DNA from: an uncultured Bacteroidales bacterium
GTDB taxonomy: Bacteria > Bacteroidota > Bacteroidia > Bacteroidales > P3
DNA length: 64,000 bases
Assembly (NCBI GenBank): GCA_900318275.1
Contig: ONJY01000013.1
Location: 25,100 to 89,099, forward strand
Reading direction: 5' to 3'
Made by a program: the position numbers and the translations under genes. Under the pieces are notes generated by a model, which saw only the letters and a list, made by a program, of their open reading frames with translations, ran no database searches and was not told where the DNA came from. This document shows positions 54,606-64,000 of the stretch, in pieces (position 1 is the stretch's first letter; every line of letters begins with the position of its first letter).

Positions 54606-54843
54606 ATTATCTGTGTTTTCTGACCGGCCAATCCGTGCCTGGCAGGCCTTCCTTTTTATTGTTGTTTAACATTTAATAACTGCAAACCGGCTGAATTATT
54701 GTGCTGCAGTTGTAATAATTTCTAAAAAAACGGCAACGAAAAAGCGCTTTTGCAACCCGCACATAACCAGGTGTTACAATCTCACTTCAACGATTTATCA
54801 AGACACTATGCCGCCTCCCGGACGCTATTGCAGCGGGGTGCGG

Positions 54844-56051
54844 TCACTCGTAACGGAGGGCTTGGATGGGGTCGAGGTCGGCGGCGCGGCGTGCCGGATA
54901 CCAGCCGAAGAAGAGGCCCACGGCGGTACATACCGCGAAGGAGGTGAGGATGGCGCCCACGTTGAGGGCGAAGGGCAGCTGCTCGATGAGGGCGGCGGCA
55001 AGGGCATAGATGCCGAGGCCCAGGAGGATGCCAAGCAGGCCGCCGGTGAGCGAGAGGACGACGCTCTCGGTGAGGAACTGCAGCATGATGTTGGAACGTC
55101 TGGCGCCGATGGCTTTGCGCAGGCCTATCTCGCGGGTACGCTCGGTGACGGTGACATACATGATGTTCATGATGCCGATGCCGCCAACGAGGAGCGAGAT
55201 GCCGGCGATGATGGAGAGCACCAGCACGACGATGGAGAGTATGTTGCTCAGCTGCTCCATTGTCTCGCTCTGTATGTCGATGCTCACGTCGACGGGCTCC
55301 TCGGGGGTGAGGCCGTGCGTGATGTGCATTATCTGCTCTATCTCTATGGCCGTGTAGTCGATGTCGGCGGGGTTGTTGCAGATTATGTTTATGTAGTCAA
55401 AGTAGTCGTTGCCGGTGAAGCGTTTCATCACGGTGGTGTAGGGCATGACGACAAGGTCGTCGAAGTCGTAGCCGAATTTCTTCTCGCGGTGTTGCAGCAC
55501 GCCGATGACGGTGACGGGCACGTTGCCGCAGCGAACGGTCTGTCCTATAGGGTCTTCGCCGTCGGTGAAGAGGTGCTCGGCCACCGTCTGCCCTATGACG
55601 CAGACTTTGGCGAACGACATCACGTCTGCCGAGTCGAACATCGTGCCTCGCTCGATGGCTATGTTGTTTATCTTCAGGTGTTCTTCGCTGCCGCCTTCGA
55701 TACGGCCGCTGTGGCTGTTGTTGCCAAAGACGAGAGGGGAGGAGGTGACGACGACGGGGGTGATGAATGCCACCCGGCTGCAGCCTTCGCGCAGGGCGGC
55801 AAGGTCGGCGACGTCCATCTCGTGGAGCTGGCGCCAGTAGCCGCCTTCGCGTTCCCACTTGCCGGAGACCGAGATGCTGTTGGTGCCCATCGACGAGAAG
55901 GTGTCGCTCATCACCGATGTGAGGCTTGAGCCGAGGCTCATCATTATGATGACCGACGAGATGCCTATGATGATGCCGAGCATGGTGAGGAAGGTGCGCA
56001 TACGGTTGCGCAGCAACGCCCGCAGGGCAAGCTTCAATGTGTCGAGAATAA

Positions 56052-56055
<4 letters not shown>
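54844..56055 (-). CDS. MacB-type ABC transporter permease
   Basis: This 403-aa protein has the FtsX/MacB plan: one N-terminal helix (TFLTMLGIIIGISSVIIMM), a large periplasmic domain (about 50-275), then three helices near the C-terminus (ILSIVVLVLSIIAGISLLVGG; VVLSLTGGLLGILLG; GAILTSFAVCTAVGLFFGW). It ends LDPIQALRYE, the usual family tail. With the adjacent ATPase, adaptor and TolC-like protein it forms a tripartite exporter driven by mechanotransmission. It overlaps the ATPase gene by 4 bp. Confidence 0.92.
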
Positions 56056-56771
<716 letters not shown>

Positions 56772-56772
56772 C

Positions 56773-57933
56773 TTACTCGAACATTGCTGACTGGCGCTGG
56801 GCCTTCTGCTGGGCGTAGTTGACGATGGAGGTGACTACGGTATCGCCCTCGGCAATGCCCTCGCTGACAATAACCTTCACCTTGGTCTTGGAGCCGAGGG
56901 TCACGGGACGGCGCGTCAACTGGCGGCCGTTTTTGAGCCACACGTAGGGATTCTTGCCGGCGGCGGTGGTGTCAAGGGTGTAACCCTGACGCACGAGGTC
57001 GGCAATGGTGGCCTCGTCGGGCTGTAGCTGGGTGGCATAGAGCGGCAGGCAGAGGCCTGTGTCGCTCTTGACGATGATGGAGACGGAGGCCGTCATGCCG
57101 GGGAAGAGTTTCTCGTCGGGGTTGCTGGCGGTGATTATCACCACATAGGTGACGACGTTGTTGTTCGTCTGCGGCTCCATGCGTATCTGGCTGACGGTGC
57201 CGTGAAACTCCTCGCCGGGGTATGCGTCGACCTTGAAGGTCACCGACTGGCTGTCGTGTACAAGGCCTATGTCGGCCTCGTCGACTTTGGCCTCCACCTG
57301 TATCTCGGTGAGGTTCTTGGCGATGGTGAAGAGGTTGGGCACGCTGTAGGCGCCCTGCACCGTCTGACCTTCCTCCACCTGCTTGCTGATGACCACGCCG
57401 TCGATGGGCGAGTGGATTTCGGCGTAGCGCAGCTGGGTCAGCGCGTTGTCGTAGTTGGCTTTGGCGGTCTCCAGCTGATTGGTGGCCTGTTCCAGACGGG
57501 CTTCGGCCTGGTCATATTCCTCCTGCGTGGAAGCTTTCTGCGCAAAGAGTTGCTTCACACGCTCAAAGTCTTTCTGCGCAAGGTTCTTCTGGCTCGTGGC
57601 TACCGAGAGGTTGGCGCGGTTGAGGTTGACGTTTTCCTGCAGGAGGGACTTGTCGAGCTCGGCCAGCAGCTGCCCTTGCTTCACGCTGCTGTTATAGTCG
57701 ACATAGATTTTCTTCACGATGCCGCTCACCTGTGTGCCGACGGTCACTTTGTATACGGGCTGCACAACGCCGGTGGCGGTGACGGTCTCGCTCAGCTGCT
57801 CTTCGGCAACAGGCACGCTGTTGATCTCAAAGCCTCCGGTGCGCTTCTTGCCGAGAGTCGACACAACGATGATGAGGATGACGACTATCGGTATGATCCA
57901 GAGCCAGCGGCGGCGCTTGTTTTTCTTTTCCAT
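56773..57933 (-). CDS. Periplasmic adaptor (MacA/HlyD type)
   Basis: This 386-aa protein has one N-terminal membrane helix (WLWIIPIVVILIIVVSTL) after a lysine/arginine-rich start. Lipoyl-like halves (VYKVTVGTQVSGIVKKIYVD; IHSPIDGVVISKQVEEGQTV) flank a coiled-coil hairpin (about 100-170), followed by beta-barrel and membrane-proximal domains. It bridges the inner-membrane ABC pump and the TolC-like channel. The gene lies 6 bp after the TolC-family gene. Confidence 0.93.
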   Translation of the reverse strand: MEKKNKRRRWLWIIPIVVILIIVVSTLGKKRTGGFEINSVPVAEEQLSETVTATGVVQPVYKVTVGTQVSGIVKKIYVDYNSSVKQGQLLAELDKSLLQENVNLNRANLSVATSQKNLAQKDFERVKQLFAQKASTQEEYDQAEARLEQATNQLETAKANYDNALTQLRYAEIHSPIDGVVISKQVEEGQTVQGAYSVPNLFTIAKNLTEIQVEAKVDEADIGLVHDSQSVTFKVDAYPGEEFHGTVSQIRMEPQTNNNVVTYVVIITASNPDEKLFPGMTASVSIIVKSDTGLCLPLYATQLQPDEATIADLVRQGYTLDTTAAGKNPYVWLKNGRQLTRRPVTLGSKTKVKVIVSEGIAEGDTVVTSIVNYAQQKAQRQSAMFE

Positions 57934-57939
57934 GGTGTG

Positions 57940-59202
57940 TTAATTCTTGCCGAGGTAGATGCGCAGAACCTTCTCGGATATGATGTATGTGTATTTGTTC
58001 TGCACGTAATCGTTCAGCGCCGACAGGTAGCGCTCCTGTTGCTGCAGCAGTTCGGAGGCCGAGACGGTGCCAGCCTCGTATTTGGCCTGGTAGGTCTGCA
58101 GCGAGGCCTGTGTGGCCTGCAGCATTGTCTCGCAGGCCTCAAGGGTGTTGCGGGCCTGCTTCAGGGTGCGCAGGCGCTCGTTGAGGGTCTGCTGCAGCTC
58201 GTCGTGTGTCTGGTGCAGCTGCAACTCAGCCTGCTGTTTCGCAAGGCGGGCCTGCTTCACCTGCAGGCGGGTGGCACCTCGGTTGAGTATGGGCACCGTG
58301 AGACCGAGGCTTAGGGTGGTGTTGATGCCGCCCGAGGTGACGAGCATACCGCCGGCGTCGGTGCGCACATGCTCGCCGCCATAGTAGGTGGCGTATGCGT
58401 TGAGACCAAGCTGCGGCATGTGCGTCCCCTTGGCCATATTCAGCTGGTACTCCGCTTTCTTCAGCTCAAGACTGCTCATCTGCATCTCTGGCAGCGAGTC
58501 CACCGTCACCTGCCAGTCGCCATCCTCCGGCTGCCAGTCGTCCATCGGCACCACAGCTATGGCCATGCTGTCGCCAAGTCCCATGAGGTTGCGCAGCCGT
58601 CCGATGCCGTTCTCAATGACAAAGTCGCTGTTGAGCATGTCGCTCTCCGTGCGTTTCCAGTTGGCTTTGAGCAGGAGGTAGTCGCTCTCAAGCAGGCGGC
58701 CGGCGTTGTAGCGGGCCTCGGCTTCCTCTGCCTGACGGCGGGCCGACGCGTTAAGCTCGCCGAGGTAGCGGCTGCGTTCCTGGTTGGCAAGCACCTCAAG
58801 GTAGGTGTTGATGATCTGTGTGGCCACGTCGTTGCGGCTCTTCTCGACGCCTATGTCGCTGCGCTGCTGCTCGGCCTTGCTGCTTCGCACGCGGTACACA
58901 TTGTTGAGACCGTCGAACAGCGTCCAGCTGGCACCGGCGCCGTAGCTGGTGTTGGTGGTCGTCGTGCCTTGGAAGAAAGCCATATCGGCACCCGCCGATG
59001 CCGAGAGGCTGGGGGTGAGGTTCCACCACGCCTGCTCGAGGGCTGCTGCTGCCGCCTCACGGCTAAGCTCGGCAGTCCTCACCGCCGGATTGTGGCTGTA
59101 GGCATACCGCAAGCATCTGTCAAGCGTCATCCTCACGGTGTCCTGACCTCTCGCCGCAACAGTCAACAGAATCAATAATAATATCGTTATCTTCTTACTC
59201 AT
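57940..59202 (-). CDS. TolC-family outer-membrane channel protein
   Basis: This 420-aa protein has a signal peptide (ILLLILLTVAARGQ), then the OEP-family repeats: two long coiled-coil halves with strand pairs (AAAALEQAWWNLTPSLSASA; AELQLHQTHDELQQTLNERL). It should form a trimeric outer-membrane tunnel for the adjacent MacAB-like pump. It begins 19 bp after the histidine kinase gene; the gap is AACTCATAACTCTT repeat. Confidence 0.93.
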   Translation of the reverse strand: MSKKITILLLILLTVAARGQDTVRMTLDRCLRYAYSHNPAVRTAELSREAAAAALEQAWWNLTPSLSASAGADMAFFQGTTTTNTSYGAGASWTLFDGLNNVYRVRSSKAEQQRSDIGVEKSRNDVATQIINTYLEVLANQERSRYLGELNASARRQAEEAEARYNAGRLLESDYLLLKANWKRTESDMLNSDFVIENGIGRLRNLMGLGDSMAIAVVPMDDWQPEDGDWQVTVDSLPEMQMSSLELKKAEYQLNMAKGTHMPQLGLNAYATYYGGEHVRTDAGGMLVTSGGINTTLSLGLTVPILNRGATRLQVKQARLAKQQAELQLHQTHDELQQTLNERLRTLKQARNTLEACETMLQATQASLQTYQAKYEAGTVSASELLQQQERYLSALNDYVQNKYTYIISEKVLRIYLGKN

Positions 59203-59221
59203 AACTCTTAACTCATAACTC

Positions 59222-60712
59222 TTAACTCTTCTTCCTCAGCTCAATGCGGAAACAACTCCCTTGGCCGGGGACGCTGTATTTGAGGTAGAGGCGCCCACGG
59301 TGGTACTGGTTCACGATGCGTCGGGCCAACGGCAGGCCGAGACCCCAGCCGCGTGTCTTGGTGGTGAAACCGCTGTCGAAGATGCGTTTCTGCACCGACG
59401 GCGACATGCCGCGCCCGTTGTCGCTGATGTCTATGTATATGCGCCTGGCATCCTGCGACCCCACGATGCTTATAACCCCTTCGCCTTCGGTGGCGTCGAT
59501 GGCGTTCTTGCATAGGTTCTCCACAACCCATTGGAAGAGGTAGCTGTTGAGCGGCGTGACGAACTGCTCGCCGTCAGGGAAGGTGACGTTGAACTTCACA
59601 CGCCTCGGTGCACGGCTCTGCAGGTATTCCACCGCCGCCATCGTGGCTTCACGCACGTCCTCGTCCTTCAGTTCAGGCACGGAGCCTATCTTCGAAAAGC
59701 GGTGCGTGATGGTGTCGAGGCGCTTGATGTCCTTCTCCACCTCGGCGGCGTACTGGTCCGTCAGCTCTTTGCCACGCAGGTATTCCACCCATCCGCTCAA
59801 TGAGCTGAGCGGCGTGCCCAGCTGGTGCGCCGTCTCTTTGGCCAGGCCTACCCAGATGCGGTTCTGCTCGGCCGTGCGCGCGGTGCGGAAGAGGTTGTAG
59901 CTCACCACCAGCAGCACTATGGCTATGAAGAAGTAGAACAGCGGCAGCCAGCGCAGCGAGCGCAGCAATGGGGTGGAGGAGTAGTAGACATATGCCGGAT
60001 GCCCGTCAGGCAGAGTGATCTCTATCGGTTCGTTATTGAACTCCTTATCAAGGAGACTTATCAACCTTTCACCTCTCACCTCCAACCTTTCACCTTCTAT
60101 GTTGCCGTGTGCCATCACCTTGGTACGGCTGCTGTCGACGATGACCACCGGCACAAGCACCGAGTTCTGCGTGATGTCGGCCAGGAAGGAGAGGGTGAAA
60201 CCGTTGAGCACCTCGCGCAGCTGCGTGTAGTACTCCGATTCCTTGTAGTACAACGTCATTGGCATACCCCAGATGCGGTAGCTGAAGGGCGGGTTCTGCG
60301 AGTATTCCGCCAGCAGCTCGCCTTCCAGCTTCTGTCCCGCCAGTTCCTGCGGCACGGTGATGATGGAGTCGCGCGACTTAGTGATGATGATTGGTGTGTG
60401 GCTGCTGTCGACGATATAGTTGACGTAGGCAAGGCTGAACTTAAGGTCGGTACCCAGCTCGGGGTCGTTGAACGACTGCAGTATGTCGGTGTAGAGCTGC
60501 ATCTTGCGGTGCTCGTCGAGGGTGGCCTGCTGGAAGAAGTGCGCCGTTGCGGCAGCCATCTGGTTGCGTTGTCCGATGGCCGATGCCCAGAGGCGTACCT
60601 TGGCCTCCTCGCTCTGCCGCACCTGGTCGGCGATGCGCTGCACCTGCCACAAGGCCAGCAACGCCAGCCCTATGGTCAATGTCAGCACTATCAGTTTCAG
60701 TCTCTGCTTCAT
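59222..60712 (-). CDS. Sensor histidine kinase
   Basis: This 496-aa protein has two membrane helices (about 8-25 and 265-285) flanking a periplasmic sensor domain. The dimerisation/phosphoacceptor helix (AKETAHQLGTPLSSLSGWVE, presumably the His in TAHQLGTP) is followed by an HATPase domain with NLCKNAIDA, DNGRGM, FTTKTRGWGLGLPLARRIV. No response regulator gene is nearby. GERLEVRGERL (nt 60061-60102) in the sensor domain matches repeat-type sequence absorbed in frame. The position between a LolC/E-like permease and the efflux genes suggests envelope-stress control. Confidence 0.9.
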   Translation of the reverse strand: MKQRLKLIVLTLTIGLALLALWQVQRIADQVRQSEEAKVRLWASAIGQRNQMAAATAHFFQQATLDEHRKMQLYTDILQSFNDPELGTDLKFSLAYVNYIVDSSHTPIIITKSRDSIITVPQELAGQKLEGELLAEYSQNPPFSYRIWGMPMTLYYKESEYYTQLREVLNGFTLSFLADITQNSVLVPVVIVDSSRTKVMAHGNIEGERLEVRGERLISLLDKEFNNEPIEITLPDGHPAYVYYSSTPLLRSLRWLPLFYFFIAIVLLVVSYNLFRTARTAEQNRIWVGLAKETAHQLGTPLSSLSGWVEYLRGKELTDQYAAEVEKDIKRLDTITHRFSKIGSVPELKDEDVREATMAAVEYLQSRAPRRVKFNVTFPDGEQFVTPLNSYLFQWVVENLCKNAIDATEGEGVISIVGSQDARRIYIDISDNGRGMSPSVQKRIFDSGFTTKTRGWGLGLPLARRIVNQYHRGRLYLKYSVPGQGSCFRIELRKKS

Positions 60713-60730
60713 AACATTAGCTCATAACTC

Positions 60731-61969
60731 TTAACTCTCGACTCTCATCGTCTTCGCCGGGCTTACCTTGCTGATGTAGGCCGCCGGCAGCATCAGCGCC
60801 GCCACGCACACAGCCGCCGTTCCGAGGCTTATGGCCACATACACCCACACGTCGATCTCCACCGGCACGTAGGCCATCGAGTAGCTCTCGGGGTCGAGCG
60901 TCAGCAGGCGCCAGCGGCTCTGCACCACGCTCAGCGCCAATGCCACAGCGTCGCCTATGGCGATGCCTGTCGCTATCAGGCCGCCGGCCTTGAGGGCGAA
61001 GATGCGGCGCACCGCCGCGTTGCAGGCGCCGAGGGCTTTGAGCAACCCTATCGTGGCGCTCTTCTCGAATATCATTATCAGCAACGCCGACACTATGGCC
61101 ACAGCGCTCACCAGACACATGATGACGAGGATGAGGGTGATGTTGGCGTTGAGCAAGTCGAGCCATGAGAACAGCGCTGGGTGTTGGCTTACTATGGTGT
61201 GCAGCGCCAAGTCGTAGGGCAGCACCTCCGCCACGCGGCGTGCTGTGGCGTCGAGGGCGTCGAAGTCGTCCACCAGCAGCTCGTAGCCGCCCACAAGGCT
61301 GTCGCCCCAGCCTTCGATGCGCTGCACCTGCCGCAGGTCGCCCACAACGTAGAGCTCGTCCATCTCGGCCAGGTCGGTGTTGTAGATGCCGCAGACGGTG
61401 AAGGCTCGTGAGCGGTAGCTGTCTCCATGCCAGAAATAGGTCCTCATCTTGTCGCCCACGGCGAGGCCAAGCTTGGCGCCTATGGTGCTGGAGATGAGCA
61501 CGTCGTTCGACGCAAGGCTGTCGGCCGAAGGCTGGGGGAGGCGTCCCTCGACGAGGCACGAATGGTAGAACGAGGTGTCGTAGCCGCACCCGAGGCCGCG
61601 GAACATTATGCCGTAAATCTGCTCCTCGGTCTTCACCATAGCGCCCTTGGTGGCGTAGCATTGCACGTGGCGCACGCCGGGCACCTCGCGCATGGCCTCC
61701 ATCAGCGCGCTGTCCACAGCCACCGGTGTATCGGCATAGGCGTCGCTGGTGGCGAAGCCCGTGACCGTCATGTGGCTGCCGAAGCCCGCCACCTTGCCTC
61801 CGATGTCGGCCTGGAAGCCGCGCAGGATGCTCACGGCCATCACCATCACCACCACGCCCAGCGCGATGCCTGCAACGGCGATGGACGACAGAGGCCCCGA
61901 AAAGCCTCCGCCCGTACGCGGCATGAACCGCCGTGCTATGAACCGCTCGAATCCCATCTTTTTCAACAA
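60731..61969 (-). CDS. LolC/E-like ABC transporter permease
   Basis: This 412-aa protein has the FtsX-family plan with an N-terminal helix (LSSIAVAGIALGVVVMVMAV, 20 aa), a periplasmic domain (about 50-270) and three C-terminal helices. The first residues FERFIARRFM resemble the amphipathic start of LolC/LolE. It could belong to the lipoprotein-release complex; no lolD is adjacent, although the MacB/LolD-type ATPase at 56052 is in the same run. The start may be 61969 or 61957. Confidence 0.85.
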   Translation of the reverse strand: MLKKMGFERFIARRFMPRTGGGFSGPLSSIAVAGIALGVVVMVMAVSILRGFQADIGGKVAGFGSHMTVTGFATSDAYADTPVAVDSALMEAMREVPGVRHVQCYATKGAMVKTEEQIYGIMFRGLGCGYDTSFYHSCLVEGRLPQPSADSLASNDVLISSTIGAKLGLAVGDKMRTYFWHGDSYRSRAFTVCGIYNTDLAEMDELYVVGDLRQVQRIEGWGDSLVGGYELLVDDFDALDATARRVAEVLPYDLALHTIVSQHPALFSWLDLLNANITLILVIMCLVSAVAIVSALLIMIFEKSATIGLLKALGACNAAVRRIFALKAGGLIATGIAIGDAVALALSVVQSRWRLLTLDPESYSMAYVPVEIDVWVYVAISLGTAAVCVAALMLPAAYISKVSPAKTMRVES

Positions 61970-62041
61970 CGTATTATACGAACCAACCGAATCAACCTGA
62001 GGGGCAATTCGCTTGATTCGTATAATTCGCCGTTCTGTATA

Positions 62042-62803
62042 TTAGAATGCTGTCACAATGCCCATGAAGTCCTTGGCCTTCAGCGAGGCGCCGCCGATGA
62101 GGCCGCCGTCGATGTCGGGGCAGGCGAAGAGCTCTTTGGCGTTGGAGGGCTTGCAGCTGCCACCGTAGAGGATGCTGATGTCGTCGGCCACCTCTTTGCC
62201 GTATTTCGCGGCCAGCAGCGAGCGGATATAGGCGTGTATCTCCTGCGCCTGCTCGGGTGTGGCGGTCTTGCCGGTGCCTATGGCCCACACGGGCTCGTAG
62301 GCGATGACGATCTTCTTGATGTTCTCGGCGTCGAGGTGGAAGAGGCCGCCTTCGACCTGCTTCTTCACCACCTCCAGCTGACGGCCGGCCTCGCGCTCCT
62401 CGAGCACCTCGCCCACGCAGACGATGGGGCTCAGGTTGTGGGCCAGCAGCTGGTCAACCTTGGCGGCCACCAGCGCGTCGGTCTCGCCATAGTAGGCGCG
62501 GCGCTCCGAGTGACCCACGATGCAGTAGTCAATCTCGCAGCTCTCGAGCATGGCGGCGCTCACCTCGCCGGTGTAGGCACCCTTATCCTTGTCGCTCACG
62601 TTCTGTGCGCCCACGGCGAAATAGCTGTCGTTGGCATAGTCGCTGGCCATCTCGATGTAGGGGAACGGCGGGCAGACGATAACCTTCTCGTCGCGGGGCA
62701 GTTCAACCTTCTCAAGCTCGCTCATCAGGTCGTCGAGCAACTCATCGGCTTCCGTGAAGGTGAGGTTCATCTTCCAGTTGCCGGCAACAATATGTTTTCT
62801 CAT
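62042..62803 (-). CDS. tpiA: Triosephosphate isomerase
   Basis: This is 253 aa. It interconverts dihydroxyacetone phosphate and glyceraldehyde 3-phosphate. Motifs are the N-terminal [10 protein letters not shown] (catalytic Lys), [15 protein letters not shown] (catalytic His) and [20 protein letters not shown] (catalytic Glu, flexible loop), with [12 protein letters not shown] at the phosphate site. Length is normal. It is the first gene of the leftward run that continues into the LolC/E-like permease after 72 bp. Confidence 0.98.
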   Translation of the reverse strand: MRKHIVAGNWKMNLTFTEADELLDDLMSELEKVELPRDEKVIVCPPFPYIEMASDYANDSYFAVGAQNVSDKDKGAYTGEVSAAMLESCEIDYCIVGHSERRAYYGETDALVAAKVDQLLAHNLSPIVCVGEVLEEREAGRQLEVVKKQVEGGLFHLDAENIKKIVIAYEPVWAIGTGKTATPEQAQEIHAYIRSLLAAKYGKEVADDISILYGGSCKPSNAKELFACPDIDGGLIGGASLKAKDFMGIVTAF

Positions 62804-63198
62804 AACGGTATTTTTTTAGGTATTAAAAACAGATTTGAATTTTACGCTATAACGCAAAAAACGCGGATATATTGTATATCGGCATCTATTAAAAAAATAT
62901 TGCCACCTTTTCCCCTCTCTCGCGCTCCGGAGTAGGAACGACATTTCGACCATCGTTCGACCATCGTTCAACCATCCTTCGACCATATATTATGGTTAAA
63001 CGATGGTCGAACGATGGTCGAAGGATGGTCGAACGGCCGATGGTATGCCGATGGAAAAACGTAGGGTGAGAATGTTGGTTGGCGTGGTGTCGGAACGGGT
63101 TTGGATGCGGCTTGGATTGGTTTTGGGGATGGTTCGGGAAGGACGGCGGAGGGACGACGGTCGGGTGGGGGAGAGAGGATGTTGGAGAAAATATTTTT
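62804..63198. other. Non-coding region between divergent tpiA and serC
   Basis: No gene is credible here. It is AT-rich next to tpiA, then contains the large 11-bp-unit inverted repeat at 62945-63034 and a G-rich stretch (about 63060-63180). The serC promoter begins just after it. Confidence 0.65.
62945..63034. repeat. Inverted repeat built of TTCGACCATCG 11-bp units
   Basis: The left arm (62945-62986) is about four units of TTCGACCATCG with small changes. The right arm (62992-63034) is its near-perfect reverse complement (ATGGTTAAACGATGGTCG and onward). The loop is only about 5 bases. It would form a long cruciform or RNA hairpin between divergent promoters. The unit-inside-arm design resembles elements A to C. 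Confidence 0.8.
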
Positions 63199-63227
63199 TT
63201 GTATATTGTTTTTATTTTGTATCTTTG
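63199..63227 (+). promoter_or_regulatory. serC promoter
   Basis: TTG (63199-63201) and TATCTTTG (63220-63227) are 18 bases apart, slightly short of the usual spacing. A perfect 8-bp hairpin, TTTGTACC (63230-63237) with GGTACAAA (63244-63251), starts right at the expected transcription start and would cap the mRNA 5' end or act as an operator. Confidence 0.65.
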
Positions 63228-63296
63228 CCTTTGTACCTTTCGGGGTACAAAGATGTTAATAATTTATAAATAAACAATTTAAATAAAAATAACAAG

Positions 63297-64000
63297 ATGA
63301 AAACAGCTTATAACTTCAACGCAGGTCCTTGCGTCCTGCCGAAAGAGGCCATCGAAAGCACGATTGCCGCTATCCGTGACTTCGACAACACCGGTATCGG
63401 TCTGCTCGAAATCAGCCACCGCACTCCGGGTTGGGAGCGCACTATGGAAGAGACCCGCCAGCTGTGGCGCGACCTGCTGAACATCCCCGCCGAGTACGAG
63501 ATCCTGTTCCTCGGTGGCGGTGCCAGCACCGGCTTCATGGATGTCCCCGCCAACCTTCTCAACAAGAAGGCTGCCTACCTGCAGACCGGCGTGTGGGCCA
63601 AGAAGGCCGCCAAAGAGGCCAAGAACTTCGGTGAGACCGTGATCGTGGCCAGCAGCGAGGACAAGACCTACAGCTATATCCCGAAGGGTTGGACCGTCCC
63701 CGCCGACGCCGACTACTTCCACATCACCACCAACAACGCCATCTACGGTACCGAGATCCGCAAGGACTTCGCCGCCAACGAGATCAACAACGTGATGCTC
63801 GTCGCCGACATGAGCTCCGACATCATGAGCCGTCCCGTCGACGTGAAGAAGTATGGTCTCATCTATGGCGGTGCCCAGAAGAATGTCGGCCCTGCCGGTG
63901 TCACCTTCTACATCGTCCGCAAGGACATCCTCGGCAAGATCACCGACCGCAAGTACATGAACCCCCTGCCCACCATGGTGGACTTCCGCACCCACGCTGC
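63297..64000 (+). CDS. serC: Phosphoserine aminotransferase (3' partial)
   Basis: The ATG is at 63297; the frame is open to the window end, giving 234 residues of about 355-360. It makes 3-phosphoserine from 3-phosphohydroxypyruvate and glutamate, using PLP. Motifs are [15 protein letters not shown] at the N-terminus, [40 protein letters not shown] and [14 protein letters not shown] with the PLP-binding lysine in AQKN. These separate it from other class V aminotransferases. In Bacteroidota serA often follows; that lies outside the window. Confidence 0.96.
   Translation, partial: MKTAYNFNAGPCVLPKEAIESTIAAIRDFDNTGIGLLEISHRTPGWERTMEETRQLWRDLLNIPAEYEILFLGGGASTGFMDVPANLLNKKAAYLQTGVWAKKAAKEAKNFGETVIVASSEDKTYSYIPKGWTVPADADYFHITTNNAIYGTEIRKDFAANEINNVMLVADMSSDIMSRPVDVKKYGLIYGGAQKNVGPAGVTFYIVRKDILGKITDRKYMNPLPTMVDFRTHA

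Overview
The window looks like a chromosome segment of an uncultured, fairly GC-rich member of the Bacteroidales (Bacteroidota). The grounds are: promoters of the TAnnTTTG type, no clear Shine-Dalgarno sequences, a PorW/SprE-like type IX secretion lipoprotein, a Na+-pumping methylmalonyl-CoA decarboxylase operon, a DUF4199 protein, and a kinase-RapZ fusion beside a bactofilin. I see no tRNA, rRNA or CRISPR array. Family-level placement cannot be made from this sequence alone.

Layout. 1-3908: end of an unknown gene, then a leftward operon of butyrate kinase, FKBP isomerase, an unusually short chorismate synthase and a DUF4369 lipoprotein. 3909-12275: an accessory stretch with repeat-rich DNA, a winged-helix fragment, a tyrosine recombinase cut off before its last catalytic residues, and an RHS/YD polymorphic-toxin locus. 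The locus has one long leftward RHS gene and two rightward orphan core-plus-tip cassettes, each followed by a candidate immunity gene. 12321-25883: leftward housekeeping genes (DUF58, thioredoxin, Der, an outer-membrane protein pair, a peptide-binding lipoprotein, a LolA-like protein, MTA/SAH deaminase, ATP synthase epsilon and beta, membrane pyrophosphatase). 26311-39164: rightward genes (pyrE, a formylglycine-enzyme-like protein, hpt, a small lipoprotein, AsmA, DUF4199, a GT2 glycosyltransferase, YchF, PorW-like, bactofilin, kinase-RapZ fusion).

39165-47622 is the most unusual region. It has 1.4 kb of non-coding DNA with two perfect inverted-repeat elements. Then comes a leftward cluster: an unknown 173-aa protein, a PHP-less miniature DnaE-type DNA polymerase core with its three catalytic aspartates, a stand-alone GyrA/ParC-tail-like protein, two PD-(D/E)XK-type nuclease candidates with near-identical promoters, a metallo-beta-lactamase-fold protein and a calcineurin-like phosphoesterase. 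A WYL-domain regulator is divergent to it. I propose this as a candidate undescribed nucleic-acid defence or repair system.

47688-64000: methylmalonyl-CoA epimerase and the decarboxylase operon (propionate formation coupled to Na+ export), glycyl-tRNA synthetase, a tripartite MacAB/TolC-like efflux operon with a histidine kinase and a LolC/E-like permease, triosephosphate isomerase, and the start of phosphoserine aminotransferase.

A second theme is repeats. Short 8-11 bp units, often arranged as inverted repeats, occupy most larger intergenic gaps. The same or similar sequences also sit in frame inside several protein genes (RHS, the kinase-RapZ fusion, DUF58, PorW-like, histidine kinase).
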